Positions 33,091 to 41,095 of a stretch of DNA of 56,666 nucleotides are shown piece after piece. Location of the stretch: positions 1-56,666 of the forward strand of contig JAHHHB010000035.1 of the NCBI GenBank assembly GCA_019359545.1, given 5' to 3'. The position numbers were made by a program, and so were the translations under genes. The stretch's first letter is position 1. Every line of letters begins with the position of its first letter. This stretch comes from Desmonostoc geniculatum HA4340-LM1. GTDB taxonomy: Bacteria; Cyanobacteriota; Cyanobacteriia; Cyanobacteriales; Nostocaceae. Under the pieces are notes generated by a model. The model was not told the origin of the DNA and made no database searches. It saw only the letters and a program-made list of their open reading frames with translations.

Positions 33091-34200
33091 CTAGCGTGAT
33101 GAACGGAATATTACACGACCTGGGGATTCTTCGTGGTTAATCCGCGCATATACCCGTAGACAAGTTAATACTTCCCCAGGAGTGCCACCGAAATCTAGTT
33201 GTAAGTCATCTTTGGATGAAGCACAGATATCTGCATAAAGTCCAGATAATTGGCGAATTCGCACATCATGACCTGTATTAATGGCTTTATCAGCTACCTT
33301 CTTGAGAATGCGCCGTGATTCGTTTTGTAGCTTACCCCACCATGAATAACGCTCAGCCGGTGGTACAAATACCAAAGAGTGTATTGCTTCATCCATGTCA
33401 ATCCAGGCACGCAAAATAAAGAGGGGATCGGCGTTTTCTTCAGATTTTTGGGTGCGTTGACAGCGATCGCTCAAAGCATTAATATATTGATTTCGCTGTT
33501 CAGGTTTGGAGTGTAAAGAGACTACATCGAAGCTAAAAACACTATTTAAAGCATGATATAAATCTGGTTCTATTTCAATAAGTTTCATATATAAAAATAA
33601 GAATCCCCCTGCTAAATCGGATTCATTACCTTGGATAACTTGAGAATTTAAAAGTGCTTTTTGAGATAAACTTAATCCTTGAGTTTGAACAGTACCACTA
33701 AGTCCAGGGTAGATAATTTCATCGCGGATAAAAGGAAGTTCATAGAGATTATAATTATCTGCGATCGCACCAACTTCTTGAGCCATATCTAAGGTGCGCT
33801 GTCGCCAAAATGCAGCTAATTCTTCAGGTATTCGTAATAATTTGCGTTGAATTTCATTCCATAAATCTGAGTCAGTTTGGCTTTGCAATTGGGAATTACC
33901 CAGATAATAATTAAGTTCTGAATCAGAATCAAAAGCTTCCCTTAAATGATTGAGTTTTAATGTATCTTGGGAAGGTATAGTGGCATCTTCCCAACCATTC
34001 TCTGACTGTGAGGGTATAGCTGGAGGTTGCAATAGGCTGTGAAGTTCTTGCAGCAATTCATCGCATACCTCGACTCCTGGATCTAGTGGAAATTCTGTAC
34101 GAGCCTGATTTAAAGTAGCTTCAAGTCCGTAGAGAGTAAAGCGCAATAATTGGGCTAATTGTGAGTTTTTTATTTGTAATAGTTGATGGAAATGCTGCAT
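33091..34200 (-). CDS. helical hypothetical protein, third gene of GTPase/Hsp70-like module
   Basis: A 369-residue, mostly helical cytosolic protein with no recognised domain, signal or membrane segment. It begins MQHFHQLLQIKNSQLAQLLR, and the middle (SLSQKALLNSQVIQGNESDL) and end (FGGTPGEVLTCLRVYARINH) are strand-bearing. It lies 131 bp downstream of the actin-like ATPase gene on the same strand. By position it corresponds to the least conserved member of SrfABC-like gene sets, and probably acts with the two large upstream proteins. I do not assign a function. Confidence 0.6.
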   Translation of the reverse strand: MQHFHQLLQIKNSQLAQLLRFTLYGLEATLNQARTEFPLDPGVEVCDELLQELHSLLQPPAIPSQSENGWEDATIPSQDTLKLNHLREAFDSDSELNYYLGNSQLQSQTDSDLWNEIQRKLLRIPEELAAFWRQRTLDMAQEVGAIADNYNLYELPFIRDEIIYPGLSGTVQTQGLSLSQKALLNSQVIQGNESDLAGGFLFLYMKLIEIEPDLYHALNSVFSFDVVSLHSKPEQRNQYINALSDRCQRTQKSEENADPLFILRAWIDMDEAIHSLVFVPPAERYSWWGKLQNESRRILKKVADKAINTGHDVRIRQLSGLYADICASSKDDLQLDFGGTPGEVLTCLRVYARINHEESPGRVIFRSSR

Positions 34201-34210
34201 TAATATTACC

Positions 34211-34330
34211 TTTTTTTATCTCACGCAGAGGCGCAGAGGCGCAAAGAGAAAGAGTTTTTTTGTATCTCACAATTAAGAGGCAAGACGTTAACAAAAATCT
34301 CTGCGCCTCTGCGTCTGTGCGTGAATAAAT
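34211..34330. repeat. inverted repeat of CACGCAGAGGCGCAGAGG type
   Basis: Left arm CTCACGCAGAGGCGCAGAGG (34220 region) pairs imperfectly with CTCTGCGCCTCTGCG...GCGTGA (34301-34323). It fills the gap between the two genes. This kind of repeat is common in cyanobacterial intergenic DNA. Confidence 0.65.
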
Positions 34331-34331
34331 T

Positions 34332-37304
34332 CTAATGTATACCGCAAAATGGATCGCGTTCTTTATCAACTTCATTAGGTTGTAATTCTAATTCAACCAG
34401 ATAAACACATCCTTCTTCTTTCAGACATTCTTGATTTGTTGATGTCCAATAAGGTACTTCACCTGCGTGCATCCGTAAAATACCTTGATTGTCCAGAGTC
34501 ACACGATATTGACAAGGGTAATCTGTTATGATGTCTGGTTTACTAAGTGCGCCAATTCGTATCCATTTTTTCGTTTGGGTTTCGGTATCTGTTTGATAAA
34601 TATAGAAAGTGTGCTGTCCAGTTTTCGGGAAGGGAGGTAAGGGATTACTAATTAATCCAATTCCTGGTTGTGTCACGCCATCACGTAAATAATGAAATTG
34701 TTGGAAAGATCGATCGTCATTTCCGACTTCAAATACTAAATGATAGGCATCTGGTTGATCCACTGTTGCAGATTCGATGACATTGACGGCAATATCACCA
34801 TCATTTAAGTTTTTATTGGGGCTTTCTACAGCGATATTCCACTTCAATTTGCCATCAGCAAATAGCGCTGACTTTTCTGAAAATACTGCTCCCAAATCAA
34901 TGCCAGGAATGTCAATTAAATAATGGGGATTTCCCTGACAAAGCAATACGCTAAATTCGAGGGTTTGGTCAATTTCAAACTGGACTTTGATTTTTTTGAG
35001 AAATTCTGCTTCTTCTATTCCTAATTTATTCATCAGGTTTTTGCCGTCGAAGCTACCCCAAAGTCGTAAATCTCCTTCTTCATAATCTTGGCGGTAGATA
35101 ATATTAGTTAATTGTATGCCTCGCCAAGGAGTACGAACTTTAGCGACGGCTTCTCCAGATGCTAGTTGATACAGTTCTTGGCCAGCTCTGAATATAGTCA
35201 ATAAATCGTTGCTTTGAGTTTTCCGTTTGAAGTTGCAAGGCAAATAATAAAACAGGTTTTTAACATCAATTTCTAACTGATTTGCTCCCTTACGCAATAA
35301 GCTTTTTGATTCTTCTGGATCGAATCTCAACCTGCGTAATTTTTCGGCATAACAAGCGCCGGCGGAGGTGGCTAATTTGGTAAATTCCAAAACAAAAGTA
35401 ATGCGTTCTGGATTCCAAACAAAATAGGGAGATTTACTAAATTCTTGATAGATTTGTCGCTGTACTAAGTCAAGATTACAAGTTTTGCCAGACAGAATTA
35501 ACCAATCAACTTTTTGAGAATTCCAAGAATCTTTGGTGATATCATCGGGGTGCAAACGGCTTTCCATTAATCCTTTTGCAATACCGATCGCTTCTTTGAT
35601 TCCGGAAACAGCGGCTCGTTCAAATTGCTGGTTGTCTAGGGTGACGCAGATGTTATTGGGATCGTTGACTTGCAGTTTAACGGCACTTTGGCTGAGGAGT
35701 TCGGCAATTTCTTGTTCAGAAAGTGCAAAGGTTAATAGAGAATCATCAGTTGGTGGTTTTTGCCCAAGTTTCAGTTTAGCTGCTTCTGCATAATCCCAGA
35801 GGAGATAAAATGTTTGTAGGCGTTGTGGTGATTGTTGCCAACGAGTAGGTAATACTTTTTCGGCAGTATCTAAAGCATCTTTGTAAGCAACATCACCTTC
35901 GGGATTTTCCTTATCCAGACATTTTAAAAGACTGCCAGTTTTGAATTTGCCTTGTTCTAAAAAACGCTCGTTTAGCTCAGAGTTAATTAAATCTTCTAGC
36001 TTTTCGCTTTCGATGTCACCTGTGGTTACTCCTGTTAATAAAAAGTCAGTGATCGCCACTTTCAATAATCTAAAAATTCGCAGCGTAATTAATTCACCAC
36101 CTAACTGTAAATGTCCAGATGAACCTAATAGTTTAGGAGTCAGTTTATAGTAACGTCCTCCCAAACCCCGATCTTCAGAATCGGCAAAAGCTGGGGTTTT
36201 ATCTTCCAAAGTTAATTCAATCAAAGCTAAGTCTGTGGTTCCGCCACCGATATCTAAAACGAGAACATTTTGTGACCATTTATTTCCAGTTTGGCGACAA
36301 CGAGTTTTAAAGGATTCAATACCAATATTCAGATTACCGCCAAATTCTCGCCATAAAAAGAATATAGCCACAGAAACAGCTTCATCATAAGCAGTTTGGA
36401 CATCATCGATCGCCAACTGTTCAACTAATTCTTTAACTTCCTTACGAACAACAGGCGGGGCGACTGTTGGATAGGTAACAACTGCTGTTAAAAAATCTCC
36501 TTCTGAAAATCTGCGTCGCGCCCGTTGTCGGTAGTCTTCAGTTAATTTAATTAAATGTGCCCAAGCTGATTGAATTAGTTCTTTGGCGGTAATTATTTCT
36601 TCCTTTCCATCCAAAATAACTGAAAACGATCGCTCTTGACCAAAATAGCGTTTGGGTGAATGATGAAACCTGCTGATAATTTCCTTTAAAGTACCGCTTG
36701 TACCTTGGGCGATGGCTTTTTTTCTATTATCTCTAGCTTCCCTACCCATCCGCAGTTGCAATTCGGCTAAATGGGAAATTTCCGACTCGCTGGGAATTTC
36801 TGTCTCACGGCGATCGAGATCCAGCACAACTGGAATGAGATTTTGCGATTCTAATGTAGGAACGCGGAAGACTTCATGATAGATTTGATAGAGTTTTTTG
36901 CTGACAGCGCGACGGAATCTGTCGCTATTTCCTAAACAAAGTTCAATTTGGCGAATCGCGTCCAAAAATCGCTCTTTGTTATCACTTTCAAAAACTTCAC
37001 TTAATTTTCTGGGTTCTATTTGCAGATTTTTGCTAATTTCTAGAAGAAACTTTTCCCAATCTTCATCGCTGACATCTGGTAAAGCTACAGAAGCGGGAGA
37101 ACTCAGCCATTGCGATAAGCGATCGCGCAGCCGCATTTCTTGTTCTTTGGGTAAAATTTCGGCGATGGGTACTTCAATGGGATCGAAAAGTGTAACTGTA
37201 GAATTCGACGTACCAAAATCTAATGCAAACCATCCCGGAAATCTTTTTTGTTGTTTCTCGTTTGGTTGTTTATCAGTATAGTTGTTCAATTGGAAAGAGT
37301 TCAT
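34332..37304 (-). CDS. large actin/Hsp70-fold ATPase, SrfB-like
   Basis: A 990-residue ATPase of the Hsp70/actin superfamily. Phosphate-1 loop ALDFGTSNSTVTLFD at about 27-41, phosphate-2 DIGGGTTDLALIEL at 351-364, and a late adenosine motif LILSGKTCNLDLVQ, all in the right order. Compared with DnaK it has a long insertion after the first loop (about 50-270) and a C-terminal beta-rich region of about 250 residues instead of a standard substrate domain. The layout resembles SrfB of enterobacterial srfABC. It follows the dynamin-like GTPase gene, with a broken nuclease gene lying between them. Function unknown. Confidence 0.8.
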   Translation of the reverse strand: MNSFQLNNYTDKQPNEKQQKRFPGWFALDFGTSNSTVTLFDPIEVPIAEILPKEQEMRLRDRLSQWLSSPASVALPDVSDEDWEKFLLEISKNLQIEPRKLSEVFESDNKERFLDAIRQIELCLGNSDRFRRAVSKKLYQIYHEVFRVPTLESQNLIPVVLDLDRRETEIPSESEISHLAELQLRMGREARDNRKKAIAQGTSGTLKEIISRFHHSPKRYFGQERSFSVILDGKEEIITAKELIQSAWAHLIKLTEDYRQRARRRFSEGDFLTAVVTYPTVAPPVVRKEVKELVEQLAIDDVQTAYDEAVSVAIFFLWREFGGNLNIGIESFKTRCRQTGNKWSQNVLVLDIGGGTTDLALIELTLEDKTPAFADSEDRGLGGRYYKLTPKLLGSSGHLQLGGELITLRIFRLLKVAITDFLLTGVTTGDIESEKLEDLINSELNERFLEQGKFKTGSLLKCLDKENPEGDVAYKDALDTAEKVLPTRWQQSPQRLQTFYLLWDYAEAAKLKLGQKPPTDDSLLTFALSEQEIAELLSQSAVKLQVNDPNNICVTLDNQQFERAAVSGIKEAIGIAKGLMESRLHPDDITKDSWNSQKVDWLILSGKTCNLDLVQRQIYQEFSKSPYFVWNPERITFVLEFTKLATSAGACYAEKLRRLRFDPEESKSLLRKGANQLEIDVKNLFYYLPCNFKRKTQSNDLLTIFRAGQELYQLASGEAVAKVRTPWRGIQLTNIIYRQDYEEGDLRLWGSFDGKNLMNKLGIEEAEFLKKIKVQFEIDQTLEFSVLLCQGNPHYLIDIPGIDLGAVFSEKSALFADGKLKWNIAVESPNKNLNDGDIAVNVIESATVDQPDAYHLVFEVGNDDRSFQQFHYLRDGVTQPGIGLISNPLPPFPKTGQHTFYIYQTDTETQTKKWIRIGALSKPDIITDYPCQYRVTLDNQGILRMHAGEVPYWTSTNQECLKEEGCVYLVELELQPNEVDKERDPFCGIH

Positions 37305-37399
37305 TATAGTATTAAATGATTCTGTTGAGCGCTGAGTTTTTTATTTAGGGCGATTGCTCTTTCATTTAAAAGCAATCGCCATGATAATTGCAACATTTA

Positions 37400-37832
37400 C
37401 TAACTTGATGTTGAAGAGTCCTGCTCGCTTATAAGTTTTACCTGTTCTCGTCCTTGCTGTAGTCCTTGTTATAGTCCTTGCTGTAGTCCTTGTTGTAGTC
37501 CTATTTCTAGTCCTTGTTCTAGTCCCTCTTGTTTGGCTTCTTGATAAACCCTAGTTTCTTCTAACCTAACTCCTAACATGGCCTCTACCTCTTCACGACT
37601 TAAGTTGGCAAATTTATAAACAGCGATCGTTGTGATTACATCTATTATCTCCTCTTTAGCTAAGACAGTTATTTGTTCTTGTTGTACCCGTTCAATTAAA
37701 CGTTTCGCTTGTTCCACCATTTGAGTTTCGGAAGCGATAGTTAGCAGCTTCTGCTGGTGGCTGTTCTACTAACTCAAAAAGTAACCCTGGAACACGCTTA
37801 AAAAGTGTATAAAAAATTGCATCCCGTCTCAC
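37400..37832 (-). pseudogene. broken Rpn/DUF2887-type nuclease gene
   Basis: The minus strand starts at GTG 37830-37832 with RRDAIFYTLFKRVPGLLFEL and VEQPPAEAANYRFR, the usual N-terminus of cyanobacterial DUF2887/Rpn family nucleases. After about 40 residues the frame changes and continues as the C-terminal helix LLTIASETQMVEQAKRLIER and EEVEAMLGVRLEETRVYQEA. The catalytic middle is missing. An in-frame TAA at 37469-37471 interrupts a Gln/Gly repeat tail (GLQQGLQQ), which goes on to a second stop at 37400. So the gene is inactivated by deletion, frameshift and stop. Confidence 0.75.
37441..37520. repeat. tandem repeat TAGTCCTTG(T/C)TG
   Basis: Six or so imperfect 12-mers in the tail of the broken nuclease gene, coding for the Gln-Gly-Leu repeats. 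One copy has mutated CAA to TAA. Confidence 0.75.
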
Positions 37833-37937
37833 AAATACATCCTCATCACTCTACGCGATCGCTTAAGAAGAATTCAGGAGTCAGAATTCCGAATTCAGAA
37901 GGCTTTGCTTTTGAATTGTGGGTTCTTTCTTGAGTCA

Positions 37938-40475
37938 TCAAAAAACATCTGAGTAAGAAATAGCAGCAATGTCTGAAAGAATCTGTAACCAAGTAGGAAT
38001 CGCAATCTCATATGGCAAGTCACCAGCTGTTAAATATCTCAGTAATGCTTCTTTTTTCGAGAGATTTTGTAAACTCGGAATAATTTGATCCAAAATACCT
38101 TCTAGTTCGGAATTAATTTGCTGATTCACTTCACTAACATACTGCACAAGATGAAGGCTGGCGCTGGCAGTAATTTCATCTCGCAGTCGCAGTACTAATA
38201 GTTGGTGATTGCTGCTTCTGGGTAAGCCTTGGCTTTTTTCTGGTGCCCAGTCAAAGATTTGACCAACGTTGTGTTTATCGTCTTGACGCGCTAAGGGAAA
38301 AATGATTTCGGGTGCAACGGTTTTGTCTTTGTTACTAATTTCAGAAATGATTGCTTCTTTCCATTCGTTGGGGTCACATCCTAGTAATAATTTATAAAAA
38401 AGATCGGCTTCTTCCACACCAAATTTTGATTCGATTTCTTGTTCCATCTCTGGGTGAAGAATTGCTTTCAATTGGTCGCGTTCTGGGGCTACCTGATTTG
38501 ACAATTGATTCAACAAATCTACCACAGCCTGACGAATGCGATCGCGGGCAAATTCTTCTACTTCTTTAACGGTTTTTTCAAATACTGGATAAAAATCATC
38601 ACTCTTTGTCGGCAAAGAACTATTGACACGGTTTCCTCTATCAAATAATTTCCCAGCTGCACCTTTGGATTCAGCGAGGGCGATGGTGCCATTGTTGACT
38701 TTATTGAACAGTAAAGTCCACTGATTCCAATTAAGTATTCTAAAGGTAAGTTCGTCTTTGACTACATCGCTAACTATTACACCGCGCCGGTCTTTGAGTG
38801 GTTCTTTATCTAAGTTTTTTTGAAAATTCCTGTAGATTTTATCTAAAGTTTCCACTACAAACCGCAACTCAATAAAAGCAGGACTGTCTCCTGTGGGTAT
38901 GCCTTGCTCGTGAATTTCATCTATGATGTCTTTCAAATGATCTTGTTGCTGACTCACCACATCAGCAGCCCTTTTAGTATCTTCATACAATTGCTTCAGA
39001 CCATGAGTAGCGACGTGCTTTTGAATCAATTCCCGTAACTTCCCAAGACTACCATCTTGAGCAAAGTAACCTAATTGTCTCCCCAAATAGCTGCGGGTGT
39101 CAGATTCTAACAGCCGTTGGCTTAAGCGTCCCCATTTATCTTGTAGCCGTTTAGACCTGTCTAAGTAATCAGGATAGTCTAAGTTAGTTAAAAACTCTGG
39201 TGAACCAGCTTTGATTTTACTCGAACGTTTTGCTATATCAGCCAGTCCCAAGAGTGGCGAGAGTAAAACGATGCGGTCTTTTTGAGTTGTAAACGCCTCT
39301 GCACCGTCAATGGTGGTTTGCAGAACCTTGAGTTTTTGGAAAACAATGTCCTCATGCAAATCCCGATCTTCAGTCAGTTGGTCGAGTTCTCTTTCACCAC
39401 CCTCACTTTCCAAGGGTAGTTGATCGAAGCGACCCACACCGACGAGAATTAAATCTTTCAGGTCTTGTCCTGGTCGCTGCTGCTGCATCATGGTAAAGAT
39501 TTTATTAGCGCGATCGCTTCCTGGAGATTTACCATTTAGCAATACTAAAATTGTCTGTACTTCTGCCAATTCCCGCAATGACAAAAAGGTATCCCTAGCG
39601 CCCGAATTAGCAGCCCCCAATCCCGGAAAATCGATGAGAATAAATTTAGCAGCACCCGTAACATCCCAAATTTCCCGTGAGATTTTGACATCAATATCTA
39701 CGCGGCGAATCAGTGGAAAGCTGTTTTGTAATAATTTCGTTGGTAGCCTCTGGGGTGGACTCGGTAATCGGATATGCGCTGGCGGTAAATCTTCAAATTT
39801 GAGAGTTTGGATGGCCATTGGCTGTTCCACTAGCTGTAACCCTTCGTGGGCGGTGGTAGCATCAATCTGGTAGCGCCCACCACACATTACTTCGCCATAA
39901 GCTTGATAAGCTCGTAAAAATAATACTAACTCTCTCAATAAATACCGTAATTCTAAATTGTTAGAACTATTCCATGCTTCCTCACACCAGCCAATAATAT
40001 CTTTGCCAGAATTGAGCTTTGACACTGGTATGGCAGGAAGTCCCGCTGCTGTTGTCCGTTTATTGGCTTCCCCCAACATGAACCGCAGACACTCGTGTAT
40101 CCCTTCATGGGAAAGATATTCTACAGTAAAATTGCTCAGTTGCGTTGTAGCAAAGTCATCCTGGGGTATAATGTGCAGGGCGGTGACATTACCTGTAGTC
40201 GGGTTTTCACTGACTGGCAAAGCATCCGCATATCCAATCAAACTGCCTAAAAGTAAAGTTTTGCCGCTACTGAATTCCCCCATCACACCAATTTTCACAG
40301 GCGAAGTGGCAAGATCTACAGTTTTTTCAGCAGCTTCCCGCAAACGACGAAGACAATCATCAAGGCTAGCCGGAACCCAATCTTCTTGTTTTGAAGGGTA
40401 TTCAGGTACAGAATCTATCTTCCGGAGGATGAATTCACCGTACTCTTTAAAACTAGCCAGTTTGTCTGGTTCCAT
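37938..40475 (-). CDS. dynamin-like GTPase
   Basis: Large dynamin-family-like GTPase, 845 residues from ATG 40473-40475 (MEPDKLASFKEYGEFILRKI), preferred because GGCGGA lies just upstream; an in-frame ATG at 40496 adds 7 residues. G1 GEFSSGKT at 66-73, a Thr-rich G2 region (SENPTTGNVTALHI), G3 LIDFPGLGAANSG and a G4-like VGVGRFDQLP. The rest is helical with coiled-coil stretches (about 470-800), as in the stalk of bacterial dynamin-like proteins, with no clear membrane helix. It heads the three-gene module and could be the SrfC-like partner of the ATPase. Confidence 0.82.
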   Translation of the reverse strand: MEPDKLASFKEYGEFILRKIDSVPEYPSKQEDWVPASLDDCLRRLREAAEKTVDLATSPVKIGVMGEFSSGKTLLLGSLIGYADALPVSENPTTGNVTALHIIPQDDFATTQLSNFTVEYLSHEGIHECLRFMLGEANKRTTAAGLPAIPVSKLNSGKDIIGWCEEAWNSSNNLELRYLLRELVLFLRAYQAYGEVMCGGRYQIDATTAHEGLQLVEQPMAIQTLKFEDLPPAHIRLPSPPQRLPTKLLQNSFPLIRRVDIDVKISREIWDVTGAAKFILIDFPGLGAANSGARDTFLSLRELAEVQTILVLLNGKSPGSDRANKIFTMMQQQRPGQDLKDLILVGVGRFDQLPLESEGGERELDQLTEDRDLHEDIVFQKLKVLQTTIDGAEAFTTQKDRIVLLSPLLGLADIAKRSSKIKAGSPEFLTNLDYPDYLDRSKRLQDKWGRLSQRLLESDTRSYLGRQLGYFAQDGSLGKLRELIQKHVATHGLKQLYEDTKRAADVVSQQQDHLKDIIDEIHEQGIPTGDSPAFIELRFVVETLDKIYRNFQKNLDKEPLKDRRGVIVSDVVKDELTFRILNWNQWTLLFNKVNNGTIALAESKGAAGKLFDRGNRVNSSLPTKSDDFYPVFEKTVKEVEEFARDRIRQAVVDLLNQLSNQVAPERDQLKAILHPEMEQEIESKFGVEEADLFYKLLLGCDPNEWKEAIISEISNKDKTVAPEIIFPLARQDDKHNVGQIFDWAPEKSQGLPRSSNHQLLVLRLRDEITASASLHLVQYVSEVNQQINSELEGILDQIIPSLQNLSKKEALLRYLTAGDLPYEIAIPTWLQILSDIAAISYSDVF

Positions 40476-40496
40476 AGAGTAGTTTCCGCCTAACAT

Positions 40497-41095
40497 AAAT
40501 TTCTCTGAGCTTTATAACATATAAAATGCGATCGCCAAGGTTCCATACAACAGACCAGGCATTTGTCATTAGTTATTTTCCCCGTCCCCCATAATCTGCC
40601 AAGACAATTTTGAAAAATCCGGCTTTGCTAGGAAAAATAAATATTGATTTGGTATGAAAATCTTGGAGATTGTGAATTTTCGATGAAGACATAATCACCT
40701 CATATAGCAGTTGTAAATAATTCGTGAAAAGTCAGATCCCCGACTTCTTTAAGAAGTCGGGGATCTAAACACAGCGAAGCTAATTTAGATTTTCAGCCAT
40801 TAAATTAGATAATCAGTATGAATTTCTCGATGATTTCAACGATCGAGGCTGCTTAAGTAATTTTACTGGAAGGTAGTAATTTTTAATTTTAGTAAAAATG
40901 GTAAAGTTCATCTTAATCAAAACTTCAGCATTTTCCTAATTTATTTACATAAAAAGAAGAATTAAAGTATATAGAAAAAGAAATAAAGTATTAAGATCGT
41001 AACCAGGTTGAGATAAAAACATTATACATATTTATTAACAAATGTATCTTTTAGAGATTTTACTTTAATAATTTAGGCAGAGCAGGCAGGTAAAA
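40497..41095. other. intergenic region between divergent genes
   Basis: 599 bp between the divergent GTPase and kinase genes. It contains the palindrome at 40735-40767 and AT-rich DNA. No gene or RNA recognised. A purine-rich ribosome site (GCAGGCAGG) precedes the kinase GTG. Confidence 0.6.
40735..40767. repeat. perfect palindrome AGATCCCCGACTTCT/AGAAGTCGGGGATCT
   Basis: Two perfect 15-bp arms around TTA. A degenerate copy is at 16522-16548. Dispersed palindromes of this sequence are common in Nostoc-type genomes. Confidence 0.9.
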
